DNA from: Desulfobacula sp.
GTDB taxonomy: Bacteria; Desulfobacterota; Desulfobacteria; Desulfobacterales; Desulfobacteraceae
NCBI RefSeq assembly: GCF_021107415.1
Contig: NZ_JAIOSW010000370.1
Span: 1-7,497, forward strand
Direction: 5' to 3'
Length of the DNA: 7,497 nucleotides
The position numbers and the translations under genes are program-made. This document shows positions 1 through 6,612 of this stretch, piece after piece; within the stretch, counting starts at the first letter, position 1; each line of letters opens with the position of its first letter. The notes under the pieces are model-generated. The model saw only the letters and a list, made by a program, of their open reading frames with translations, searched no databases and was not told where the DNA came from.

Positions 1-61
1 CGGTATCAAACATGACACCGTCACAGTCAAACACCACTGCTTTGATTTTTTTAATATCCAT
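1..61 (-). CDS. HAD-superfamily hydrolase, N-terminal fragment (runs off the window)
   Basis: Only the first 20 codons are present, read from an ATG at 61-59 towards the left edge. They contain motif I of the haloacid dehalogenase superfamily: a hydrophobic strand (AVVF), then DCDGVMFDT, in which Asp12 would be the phosphoryl-accepting nucleophile and Asp14 the general acid/base. The DxDGV-x-FD pattern is typical of subfamily I phosphatases such as phosphoglycolate phosphatase or beta-phosphoglucomutase-like enzymes, but the substrate cannot be told from this fragment. The upstream gene stops at 93, leaving 31 bases. The only purine-rich candidate there (AGGA, about 83-86) is some 20 bases from the ATG, so the ribosome binding site is weak or absent. 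No alternative ATG, GTG or TTG lies in frame between the stop of the previous gene and this ATG. The gene is probably the next member of the same operon. Confidence 0.8.
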   Translation of the reverse strand, partial: MDIKKIKAVVFDCDGVMFDT

Positions 62-92
62 AATTAATTTTAGTAAAAAAAGTCCTGTAAAC

Positions 93-806
93 TTAAGATT
101 TTAGTTCCTGTTTTTTAAAAAAAATGGCATATACCCTTATGGTGAGTGTGGGCTTGTACCGGCTGTCTGTTTTAAGGGTCAGCACATCATAAAAGTCATT
201 TGCTTTATCTGATATACTTTTAATCTTTATCTGCCAGGATTTCTCATCTCCTTTTGGTTCAATAAGCTGTGCTTTAATTTTTGTATTGATCTTTTGTTCC
301 ATCCCTAAAATTGAAAACTTGTACTTTTCAGAAGGGGTTATGGTCACAACGGATTCCAGGGTATCTCCCGGGTTTCCATCCAGGTAGACCGATGCAGGCT
401 TAATATCAACAATTTTTTCAACCGGTCCTGTGACAACCAGGTTGAATTTTCTTTTTTTAGGATCATCGGTCTTGACCAGAATGACTTTTTTCATGGTCTT
501 CCCGCCGTATCCATTGGTTTTAAAGCTCAGCTTTATTTTGCCTTCCCCGCCCGGGGGAATTTCCCTGTCAAAGGAGTGCTTGTCACAGCCTCAGGGAGGC
601 AGGACATTCTCAATATGAAGAAGGGCATCACCTTTATTTTTAATGATAAACTCATGGAGCACCTGAACCCCTTCCGGTACTGATCCGAAAATGAAAACCG
701 GATTGTCAATCTTAACTTCGGGGTTAACTTTTTCTTGCGCCATGCCTTGGTAAGCCAGGCAAAATACAATAAATAGTATTGCCATAATGGTATTTATTCT
801 TTTCAT
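93..806 (-). CDS. Exported DUF1573-type protein, probable selenoprotein with in-frame TGA (Sec72)
   Basis: Read through one TGA at 593-591, this frame gives 237 residues from ATG 806 to TAA 95-93. The start has a good ribosome binding site (AGAGGG, 820-815, 8-base spacer). Residues 1-23 look like a Sec signal peptide (KR, hydrophobic core, then GMA before Gln24). Cys16 is preceded by Phe, so it is not a lipobox. Residues about 37-110 match the Ig-like DUF1573 pattern: a 'FGSVPEG' strand, 'HEFIIKNKGDALLHI', then the TGA-Gly-Cys motif, 'IPPGGEGKI' (83-91) and 'GYGGK'. A second beta-rich domain fills about 123-237. DUF1573 proteins usually have Cys-Gly-Cys where this one has TGA-Gly-Cys, so the TGA takes the place of a conserved cysteine. 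Conservation continues past the TGA with no other stop or frame change. I therefore infer selenocysteine insertion, with the protein acting outside the cytoplasmic membrane. U72 and C74 would be the only Sec/Cys residues of the mature protein, suggesting a redox or metal-binding pair. The precise function is unknown. Alternatives are a nonsense mutation or a sequencing error. It lies 14 bases after pabBC. Confidence 0.75.
543..596 (-). promoter_or_regulatory. Candidate bacterial SECIS region around and after the TGA
   Basis: The bases just after the TGA (593-591, minus strand) can fold in several ways. One hairpin (596-563) encloses the TGA itself: CCCUG pairs with CAGGG, then AGG with CCU, then GUG with CAC, closing on a 5-base loop ACAAG. 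A second, very stable hairpin lies at 559-543: UUCCCC pairs perfectly with GGGGAA around the loop CGGGC, with loop guanines starting 39 bases after the TGA. Bacterial SECIS elements are hairpins just downstream of UGA with a guanine in the apical loop, usually about 16 to 37 bases from the UGA. Neither fold fits this spacing exactly: the first loop guanine is about 12 bases away and the second about 39. The second hairpin also partly reflects the Pro-Pro-Gly-Gly codons. The region is a plausible SECIS but the exact structure is unresolved. Confidence 0.4.
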
Positions 807-820
807 AATTTGTTCCCTCT

Positions 821-3100
821 TTAGCTTATCAGCTCACAATCAAAAAGCTGTTCATTGATCATGGAACAGATCTCTTTATCCTGTTCTATTTTTTCCCCAT
901 CAATGGTCAGCACTTTAACAGCCCCTATTAACGCATTGGTTAATATAATATTGGGATATGAATAAAACTTCTCTTTGGGCATTCTCTTTTTTCGGATATC
1001 ATACCCCTTGTCCGATAGTATCGTCAATACAGATTTTAGTGTCACACCGTCCAGAACATGATCGGATTCGGGTATTATCACGGTTTTGTCCTTTATAGCA
1101 AGAATACTTGCAGTATTTGTCTCCGAGACTGTGAGATCGGGATTTAAAATAATGGCTTCATCTGCATCATGCGCTTTGGCAAACCGGCCTGCCTGGTCAT
1201 AATATAGATAATTCAAAGTTTTATAATCGGCTATTGGCGATTGCCTGGAAAAGGAATATGTGACAAGGTCCAGGCCCTTTTTATCCAATATTTCAAGCCT
1301 GTGAGTATACTTTCTTGCAAAGGCAGCCAGAAAAACTTTCTTGCCACACTCCTGTTCATCCTTTGATACGAGAATTTTAATGGCAAGCAATTTGTCCTGA
1401 AGCTTGTTTTCCCTTATTAAAAGGTTGATCACATCTTCCCAGGTAATATCAGGAGGTGTATCAGAAAAAAGATCTGCCCAGGCTCTGTTCAATCGCAATA
1501 CATGATCTTTCAGGCGGAATATGGTTCCCTTATCCACGCGAATGGTTTCAAAAAGGCCTGCCCCGTATTGGAATCCATGACTTGTGGCAGATACGCTTGC
1601 CTGATCCTGATTAATGATTTTCCCATCCACCCAGGCTTTCAGCTTTTGGGTACACTTCTTTTTTATAGTACCGGAAAGAGATTCCATCAATGTTTTCCCT
1701 TTATCAAGGGTTTCCTGGAATTCTTTTTCCGGGTCTGAATCATATACAATGCCCCCGCCAACAGAAAAAAAGACTCTGTCATTGACAATAGTAGCTGTCC
1801 TGATGGCAATGGAGAGGTCCATGGTATCATGGAAACTGATATAGCCGATGGAACCGGTATAGATATGTCGATTCACCGATTCCAGTTCATCGATAATTTC
1901 CATGGAACGGATCTTAGGGCAACCTGTGATAGACCCTCCGGGAAACGTAGCTTTTAAAAAATCAACTGAGGTTTTATCATCTTTAAGTTCACCTTTCACA
2001 ATGGAAACAAGGTGGAAAACATTTTCATAGGGTTCAAGACGTTTATGCTCTTTAACAATGACAGAGCCGTGTTTTGTCACCCGGGAAAGATCGTTTCGCA
2101 TCAGGTCAACAATCATGGTCAGTTCGGCATCATCTTTTTTACTCTGGGTGAGTTTTACTCCATTTTCCCGGTCCTGTTCTTTTGTACTTCCCCGTGCAAT
2201 GGTGCCTTTTATGGGTCTTGTTTCAACGCATCTGCCCTCCTGCTTGATAAATCTTTCAGGGGAGGTGGACACGATTGTATGGTCGCCGGCATGGATATAA
2301 CTGAAAAAAGAAGCTGGATTTCGCTCAAACAAATCCAGGAATAAGGAATAACTATCCCCTGAAAACCCGGTTTCAAACCGCTGGGAAAGATTGGCCTGGT
2401 AAATATCACCAGCCCTTAAATAATCAATGATCTTATTTACCGAAGTGATATACTCAGGTTTAGACAAACTAGATTTAAACCCTGAGCCGTCTATGGAAAA
2501 AGATTTTCTTTTGACATTCTTTTTAATTCTGGCAAAGAAAAAATTTTTAATGTTTTGAATAGTCTCATCTGTCTGTTTAAGACTTGCATCATCAGACAGC
2601 ACAGGAATGCAAAGTCGGGTCTGATCTGTAGTTTTATCCTGGACAAGGATGATGGAAGGAGCATACAGGCATAAATCCGGCAGAAAGGTATCCATACAGG
2701 TTCTGGGAAGTTTCTCAATCCGGTCTTTTAAATCATAGGAAAAATATCCAAACAAACCCGCATGAACCGGAAGATCCAAAGAGGTATTATTTAATTTGAA
2801 TTGATCCAGCAGAGCCTGAATGACTGAAAATGGATCATGCCGGACATGGGTTTGTTTTCCCATATATTTAATGGATAATAGGTCCTGTTTACTGCACACC
2901 TCAAGCCAGGGTTTTACGGCCAGTATATGATATCGGGAGCAGTCAAGGTTTGAGCCGGATAATAAAAGTACCGTCCCGATATCCCTTGCAAAGGATGCGG
3001 CTATCTGTTCAAATGGCCGGTCAAGCTCAATGGCTTCCTGATGAACATCTTTTAAATAAGGAAGATGTTTTAGCAACTCATTCATCTTAAGACCATTCAT
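821..3100 (-). CDS. pabBC: Fused aminodeoxychorismate synthase component I / aminodeoxychorismate lyase (PabB-PabC)
   Basis: This 759-residue cytoplasmic protein joins two consecutive steps of p-aminobenzoate synthesis for folate: amination of chorismate to 4-amino-4-deoxychorismate, then pyruvate elimination. Residues about 10-160 form the TrpE/PabB N-terminal domain. Residues about 213-470 form the chorismate-binding domain, with GDIYQANLSQ (231-240), PIKGT (296-300), GSITGCPK (389-396) and a VGGGIVYDSDPEKE stretch near 447-460. The lysine in PIKGT (Lys298) marks PabB; anthranilate synthase normally has Ala there. Residues about 489-759 are a class IV PLP fold: FQYGAGLFETIR near 510-521, the probable PLP-binding Lys627 in KTLNYL, and SETNT at 659-663. 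No glutaminase PabA is in the window, so ammonia or a separately encoded PabA must supply nitrogen. The start is uncertain: ATG 3100 is the first in-frame start after a TAA at 3118-3116, but ATG 3085 lies in the second copy of a tandem repeat and would remove five residues. Neither has a strong Shine-Dalgarno sequence, which suggests coupling to the hydrolase gene upstream, whose stop is only 10 bases away. Confidence 0.95.
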   Translation of the reverse strand: MNGLKMNELLKHLPYLKDVHQEAIELDRPFEQIAASFARDIGTVLLLSGSNLDCSRYHILAVKPWLEVCSKQDLLSIKYMGKQTHVRHDPFSVIQALLDQFKLNNTSLDLPVHAGLFGYFSYDLKDRIEKLPRTCMDTFLPDLCLYAPSIILVQDKTTDQTRLCIPVLSDDASLKQTDETIQNIKNFFFARIKKNVKRKSFSIDGSGFKSSLSKPEYITSVNKIIDYLRAGDIYQANLSQRFETGFSGDSYSLFLDLFERNPASFFSYIHAGDHTIVSTSPERFIKQEGRCVETRPIKGTIARGSTKEQDRENGVKLTQSKKDDAELTMIVDLMRNDLSRVTKHGSVIVKEHKRLEPYENVFHLVSIVKGELKDDKTSVDFLKATFPGGSITGCPKIRSMEIIDELESVNRHIYTGSIGYISFHDTMDLSIAIRTATIVNDRVFFSVGGGIVYDSDPEKEFQETLDKGKTLMESLSGTIKKKCTQKLKAWVDGKIINQDQASVSATSHGFQYGAGLFETIRVDKGTIFRLKDHVLRLNRAWADLFSDTPPDITWEDVINLLIRENKLQDKLLAIKILVSKDEQECGKKVFLAAFARKYTHRLEILDKKGLDLVTYSFSRQSPIADYKTLNYLYYDQAGRFAKAHDADEAIILNPDLTVSETNTASILAIKDKTVIIPESDHVLDGVTLKSVLTILSDKGYDIRKKRMPKEKFYSYPNIILTNALIGAVKVLTIDGEKIEQDKEICSMINEQLFDCELIS

Positions 3101-3109
3101 CTTAAGACC
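3080..3109. repeat. Exact 15-bp tandem duplication over the pabBC start
   Basis: The 15-base unit ATTCATCTTAAGACC (plus strand) occurs twice without a mismatch, at 3080-3094 and 3095-3109. A partial third copy, lacking one T, continues at 3110-3119. On the minus strand the unit carries an ATG and the codons for Met-Asn-Gly-Leu-Lys, so the duplication is in frame and provides two candidate start codons 15 bases apart (3100 and 3085). The third copy also contains the stop of the upstream hydrolase gene. The pattern looks like a replication-slippage event. Confidence 0.85.
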
Positions 3110-3110
3110 A

Positions 3111-3731
3111 TCATCTTAAAAAAGGATTCATTCTCTTTTCATTACCTATGGTTGTTTCCGGGCCATGGCCGGTATACACAATGGTATCATCATCAAAAAT
3201 TAGAAGCTTTTCTTTAATATTTGAAATCAGCGTATCATAGTCGCCCCCGGCAAGATCTGTCCTGCCAATGGAACCGGCAAACAAGGTGTCCCCGGAAAAG
3301 AGATGACCCTTGGTATAAAGACTGATACCGCCTTTAGAATGACCGGGCGTGTGGATTACCTGCAATGTTATTTCACCAAAGGTAACTTCATCTCCGTCTT
3401 TTAAAAGAATATCCGCAGGCGGTGAATTCTCTGATGCCAGTCCAAACATCAGAGCAGACTGTGAAAGCTCGTGCAGCATGGGTTCATCCTCGGGATGAAT
3501 GGCAATCTGTGCCCCTGTCGCTTCTTTCATTCTTTTATTGGCACTCACATGATCAAAATGCCCGTGGGTATTGATCAGATATTTTACCTTTAAATTGGAC
3601 TTTCCAAGCTCCATCAGGATTCGATCTGCATCATCCCCCGGATCAATCACAACTGCCTCTTTTGTAGATTCACATCCTAAAATAAAACAATTGGCCATAA
3701 TCGGACCAACTTCAAGTTTCTTTATAATCAA
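3111..3731 (-). CDS. Metallo-beta-lactamase fold hydrolase, glyoxalase II-like
   Basis: The protein has 206 residues, a usual size for the short glyoxalase II-like (YcbL-type) hydrolases of the cytoplasm. The dinuclear metal site is complete: THGHFDH at 55-61 (His56, His58, Asp60, His61), His131 in HTPGHSKGG, Asp148 in FSGDTLF and His189 in YTGHG. Family members hydrolyse thioesters such as S-lactoylglutathione, but many short members have unknown substrates, so a specific role in methylglyoxal removal is only a possibility. The C-terminal glutathione-binding helices of classical glyoxalase II are absent. The start is a TTG at 3731-3729, chosen because a near-perfect Shine-Dalgarno sequence (AGGAGGT, 3742-3736) sits 5 bases upstream and no ATG or GTG fits as well. 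The TGA stop (3113-3111) is 10 bases from the pabBC ATG, and nusB ends 20 bases upstream. It probably belongs to the same transcript; a direct link to vitamin synthesis is not evident. Confidence 0.9.
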   Translation of the reverse strand: MIIKKLEVGPIMANCFILGCESTKEAVVIDPGDDADRILMELGKSNLKVKYLINTHGHFDHVSANKRMKEATGAQIAIHPEDEPMLHELSQSALMFGLASENSPPADILLKDGDEVTFGEITLQVIHTPGHSKGGISLYTKGHLFSGDTLFAGSIGRTDLAGGDYDTLISNIKEKLLIFDDDTIVYTGHGPETTIGNEKRMNPFLR

Positions 3732-3735
3732 AACA

Positions 3736-3742
3736 ACCTCCT
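3736..3742 (-). promoter_or_regulatory. Strong ribosome binding site that fixes a TTG start
   Basis: The minus-strand sequence AGGAGGT lies 5 bases before the TTG at 3731-3729. It complements the end of 16S rRNA almost completely, the best such match in the window. It supports the rare TTG as the true start of the hydrolase and may compensate for it. Confidence 0.8.
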
Positions 3743-3751
3743 ATATTCAGG

Positions 3752-4168
3752 CTATTCAAAACCTTCAAGGGATTTGATACGGTCCAGCACACCATTGATA
3801 AAAGAACCGGAATCCCTTGTACCGTATTTTTTCCCAATTTCAACCGCTTCATTTATGGTGACACTGGGGGGGATATCAGAGTGCTTCAAAAATTCAAATA
3901 TTGCAATCCGCATGATGTTTCTATCCACCACAGGCATCCTGGAAATTTTCCAGTTTTTTGAATACTTGTTTAAAAAAGCATCGATTTGAGAACTATTTTC
4001 CCTCACACCCTCTACCAAATCCAGAAAGAATGGTTTGACTTCCTGCGTGAGTTTTTCTTCATTGTTGGCACAGAATGCCTCAAGGCTTTTATCAGAAACA
4101 GATTTATCCATATCAAAGAAAAAAAGTGCCTGAAGTGCAAGTTCCCGTGCCTGCCTGCGGTCACCCAT
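3752..4168 (-). CDS. nusB: Transcription antitermination factor NusB
   Basis: This 138-residue protein has the normal length for NusB, an all-helical RNA-binding protein that pairs with NusE (ribosomal protein S10) at boxA RNA and promotes antitermination of rRNA transcription. Recognisable family stretches are RRQARELALQALF (4-16), NW followed by the R-MPVVDRNIMRIAIFE helix (72-92), VTINEAVEIGKKYG (103-116) and FINGVLDRI (123-131). The ATG at 4168-4166 follows the ribH stop by 8 bases. Its ribosome binding sequence (AAGG) overlaps the end of ribH, pointing to translational coupling. The ribH-nusB order is a widespread arrangement in bacteria, so its place in the riboflavin cluster is expected. 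Confidence 0.96.
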   Translation of the reverse strand: MGDRRQARELALQALFFFDMDKSVSDKSLEAFCANNEEKLTQEVKPFFLDLVEGVRENSSQIDAFLNKYSKNWKISRMPVVDRNIMRIAIFEFLKHSDIPPSVTINEAVEIGKKYGTRDSGSFINGVLDRIKSLEGFE

Positions 4169-4176
4169 AATCTTAT

Positions 4177-4665
4177 TTAACCTTTTTTAAGGCTTTCAGT
4201 TTTTAAACTTTCCGAAAGATTTGCCATTTCTATAGCACCAAGGGCGACATCAAAACCTTTATTGCCGGCTTTTGTCCCGGCCCTTTCAATGGCCTGCTCA
4301 ATGGTTTCTGTAGTGAGAATTCCAAACATCACCGGAATATCGGCGTCAAGGCTAATGGATGCAATGCCTTTGGACACTTCCGCGCACACATAATCATAAT
4401 GGCTGGTGGCACCTCGAATGATGGCTCCAAGACAGATAATGGCATCGTATTGTCCATGGTTCAGCATTTTCTTGACTGCCAAAGGAATTTCAAAGGCCCC
4501 GGGAACTTTTAAAATGGTAATATCCTTATCCTCTGCCCCGCTTCTGATGAGCGCATCAAGAGCACCTTCCACCAGTCGACCTGTGATAAAATCATTAAAA
4601 CGGGAGGCAATGATTCCAAACCTTTTACCCTGGGCCTGTAAACCTGCTTCTATAATTTTTGGCAT
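4177..4665 (-). CDS. ribH: 6,7-dimethyl-8-ribityllumazine synthase
   Basis: RibH condenses 5-amino-6-ribitylaminouracil with 3,4-dihydroxy-2-butanone 4-phosphate to make the lumazine precursor of riboflavin, and usually assembles into pentamers or icosahedral capsids. The 162-residue protein is typical in length. Visible family features are Phe23-Asn24 (SRFND) in the substrate pocket, VPGAFEIP (54-61), the [14 protein letters not shown] block (80-93) with the probable catalytic His89, [11 protein letters not shown] (111-121), and the phosphate-binding end [11 protein letters not shown] (127-137). A short Lys/Ser-rich tail (about 151-162) extends beyond the conserved fold. The ATG at 4665-4663 has AAGGA upstream with an 8-base spacer. 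It is separated from ribBA by 46 bases, the largest gap in the cluster, in which I see no hairpin or clear promoter. It supplies the substrate of RibE. Confidence 0.97.
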   Translation of the reverse strand: MPKIIEAGLQAQGKRFGIIASRFNDFITGRLVEGALDALIRSGAEDKDITILKVPGAFEIPLAVKKMLNHGQYDAIICLGAIIRGATSHYDYVCAEVSKGIASISLDADIPVMFGILTTETIEQAIERAGTKAGNKGFDVALGAIEMANLSESLKTESLKKG

Positions 4666-4711
4666 TTTTCTTTTCCTTATATTATGCTGACAACTTTAAT
4701 TGAAACATTGA

Positions 4712-5914
4712 TCACATATGGAGTAAATGTCCCATCTTGGCCTGCTTGCATTTTAAGTATCCCTGGTTATAGCTATTGGGCTCAACTTCAATGGAAACCT
4801 GTTCAACAACGCTCAATCCATAGCCTTCCAGACCGATCATTTTTTTTGGGTTGTTGGTCAGAAGCCGCATTTTCCTGACACCCAGATCAACCAGCATCTG
4901 GGCACCCACACCATAATCTCTCATGTCGGCCTTAAAACCGAGTTTTTCATTGGCTTCAACCGTATCCAGACCCTGGCGCTGATATTCATAGGCTTTTAAT
5001 TTATTCACAAGACCGATACCGCGGCCTTCCTGACGAAGGTATAAGAGAACCCCGCTGCCTTCTTCTTCCATCATGGCCATGGCTTTATAAAGCTGCTCCT
5101 GACAGTCGCACCGAAGGGATGAAAAAATATCCCCTGTCATACATTCTGAATGAACTCTCACCAGGATTTCTTTTTCAGGGTCAACCTCCCCTTTCACCAG
5201 CGCAATATGGGTCAGGTTATCAATATCGTTTTCATAGGCAATGATCTTAAACTCTCCGCCAATCCGTGTGGGGATCACAGTCTCGGCCGCTCTTGTGACA
5301 AAACTTTCTGTTTTAAGTCTGTATTTTACAAGATCAGCAACTGTGCAGATGCCTATACCATGCTTTTTTGCAAATTTTTCCAGGGAGGGCATCCTTGCCA
5401 TGGTGCCGTCATCATCCATGATTTCACAAATCACCGCAGCAGGCTTCATCCCTGCAAGACGGGCCAGATCAACAGATCCTTCTGTCTGACCGATCCTTAT
5501 CATGACACCACCGTCCCTTGCCCTTAATGGAAAAATATGTCCGGGTCTTGCAATATCGTTAGATGTAGTATCATCCGCCACCGCCGTAAGGATGGTTGTT
5601 GCCCGGTCTGCTGCAGAAATACCAGTGGTCACCCCAATTTTCGCTTCAATGGATACGGTAAATCCGGTTCCATATTGTGAGGTATTCTGGTCCACCATCA
5701 TGGGCAGATCCAGCCGGTCTGCAATAGTGGAATCAAGGGGAAGGCAGATCAGTCCCCTTCCATACATGGCCATGAAATTTATGGCTTCAGGGGTCACAGC
5801 TTCTGCTGCCATGGTCAGATCACCCTCGTTTTCACGGTCTTCATCATCCACAAGGATGACCATTTTACCCTTTTTAATATCTTCAATCGCCTGTTTAATT
5901 GTTAAATGCAGCAT
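4712..5914 (-). CDS. ribBA: Bifunctional DHBP synthase / GTP cyclohydrolase II
   Basis: The 400-residue enzyme catalyses both entry reactions of riboflavin synthesis. The RibB half (about 1-200) turns ribulose 5-phosphate into 3,4-dihydroxy-2-butanone 4-phosphate; its signatures are [10 protein letters not shown] (23-32), [13 protein letters not shown] (95-107) and [15 protein letters not shown] (118-132). The RibA half (about 205-400) opens GTP; it has the zinc cysteines Cys258, Cys269 and Cys271 (HSECMTGD and RCDC), [10 protein letters not shown] (293-302), DYGVGAQ (333-339) and LTNNPKK (352-358). Both sets of active-site residues are present, so both activities are likely. The start at 5914-5912 is preferred because AAGGA (5926-5922) lies 7 bases upstream and the protein then begins just before the family's first helix. 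A longer reading from 5998 would overlap ribE by 68 bases and add 28 unconserved residues. The gene begins 16 bases after the ribE stop. Confidence 0.96.
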   Translation of the reverse strand: MLHLTIKQAIEDIKKGKMVILVDDEDRENEGDLTMAAEAVTPEAINFMAMYGRGLICLPLDSTIADRLDLPMMVDQNTSQYGTGFTVSIEAKIGVTTGISAADRATTILTAVADDTTSNDIARPGHIFPLRARDGGVMIRIGQTEGSVDLARLAGMKPAAVICEIMDDDGTMARMPSLEKFAKKHGIGICTVADLVKYRLKTESFVTRAAETVIPTRIGGEFKIIAYENDIDNLTHIALVKGEVDPEKEILVRVHSECMTGDIFSSLRCDCQEQLYKAMAMMEEEGSGVLLYLRQEGRGIGLVNKLKAYEYQRQGLDTVEANEKLGFKADMRDYGVGAQMLVDLGVRKMRLLTNNPKKMIGLEGYGLSVVEQVSIEVEPNSYNQGYLKCKQAKMGHLLHM

Positions 5915-5930
5915 ATATAAATCCTTAAAG

Positions 5931-6596
5931 TTATAAAAATCCGTTCCTTGCGAGAAGTTCCATGCTGATATCTTTTTTCCCGTTGGGCAAAGCATCATTT
6001 TTTGAAAAACTTCCCTTTAACATCTTTTTTACATATTTCCCGATCATATCGGTTTCTATATTGATCTTGTCACCGACCCGTTTTAATCCAATAGTTGTGA
6101 TATCTGCGGTATGAGGAATAATACTGACCTGAAAGTCTTTATCAGTGCATTCATTGATAGTCAGGCTGATCCCTTCAATGGCAACAGATCCTTTTTCAAT
6201 CATGTCTGCACCAAGCTTAAACGGAACATTAATTTTGATGATCACGGCATTGCTCTTTTTTTTTATGGAAGCAATGGTTCCTGTTCCATCAATGTGTCCC
6301 GAAACCAGATGGCCGTCAATTCGGTCTGACAGCTTTAATGCCCGTTCTATATTGACCCTGGAACCTGACACCAACTGCTTAAAAGTTGTCCGTTCAACGG
6401 TTTCCGGCGCCATATCCACTTTAAAACTATTTCTATCAAGACCAACCACAGTAAGACAAGCTCCGTTTACAGCAATAGAATCTCCAATTTTAGTCCCGGA
6501 CAAATCCAGATCACAGCCGATGTGGAGCACTCTTCCCTCCCCGCTGGGCTTAATCTGCTTTATGGTTCCAAAACTTTCAATGATTCCTGTAAACAC
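5931..6596 (-). CDS. ribE: Riboflavin synthase, alpha subunit type
   Basis: The enzyme dismutates two molecules of 6,7-dimethyl-8-ribityllumazine, giving riboflavin and the RibH substrate. It has 221 residues and two tandem lumazine-binding beta-barrels. The first (about 1-97) opens with MFTGIIE and includes VNGACLTV (43-50) and the [11 protein letters not shown] stretch (62-72). The second (about 98-195) has [10 protein letters not shown] (97-106), EGISLTIN (141-148), PHTADITT (161-168) and DMIGKYVKK (183-191). A less conserved tail, about residues 196-221, follows. The start is a GTG (6596-6594), fixed by the invariant N-terminal MFTGI; a GAGGG (6612-6608) lies 11 bases before it, a rather long spacer. 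ribD ends 16 bases upstream. This gene is called ribC in some organisms and ribE in others. Confidence 0.96.
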   Translation of the reverse strand: MFTGIIESFGTIKQIKPSGEGRVLHIGCDLDLSGTKIGDSIAVNGACLTVVGLDRNSFKVDMAPETVERTTFKQLVSGSRVNIERALKLSDRIDGHLVSGHIDGTGTIASIKKKSNAVIIKINVPFKLGADMIEKGSVAIEGISLTINECTDKDFQVSIIPHTADITTIGLKRVGDKINIETDMIGKYVKKMLKGSFSKNDALPNGKKDISMELLARNGFL

Positions 6597-6612
6597 CTGG
6601 CTTTATTCCCTC

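Noticed and set aside
47..52. A/T-rich runs such as TTTTTT in coding regions read as slippage sites
   Set aside because: Reading frames on both sides are intact and match their families without any shift.
62..100. Possible terminator after the DUF1573 gene (AAGT/ACTT followed by a T run on the minus strand)
   Set aside because: The stem is only about 4 A/T-rich base pairs and the next gene begins at once, so it is too weak to call.
93..494. A separate 133-residue gene starting at the ATG at 494
   Set aside because: It would start in the middle of a conserved DUF1573 domain, and I see no good Shine-Dalgarno sequence before it. The conserved IPPGGEGKI and GYGGK stretches lie in the same frame upstream of that ATG.
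430..618. Plus-strand open frame across the TGA region
   Set aside because: It is a shadow of the minus-strand gene, with no ribosome binding site and no recognisable domain. The same holds for the other plus-strand frames in the window.
533..769. A 78-codon minus-strand frame overlapping the TGA region, which could suggest programmed frameshifting around the TGA
   Set aside because: It is in a different frame, and its translation shows no DUF1573 pattern. The zero frame stays conserved on both sides of the TGA, so frameshifting is not needed.
4666..4711. Possible promoter or riboswitch between ribBA and ribH
   Set aside because: The 46-base gap is too short for an FMN riboswitch, and I see no hairpin or convincing -35/-10 pair. 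Any FMN riboswitch would be upstream of ribD, outside the window.
5915..5998. Longer ribBA start at 5998
   Set aside because: It would overlap ribE by 68 bases and add residues without family similarity. The ATG at 5914 has a well-placed AAGGA.
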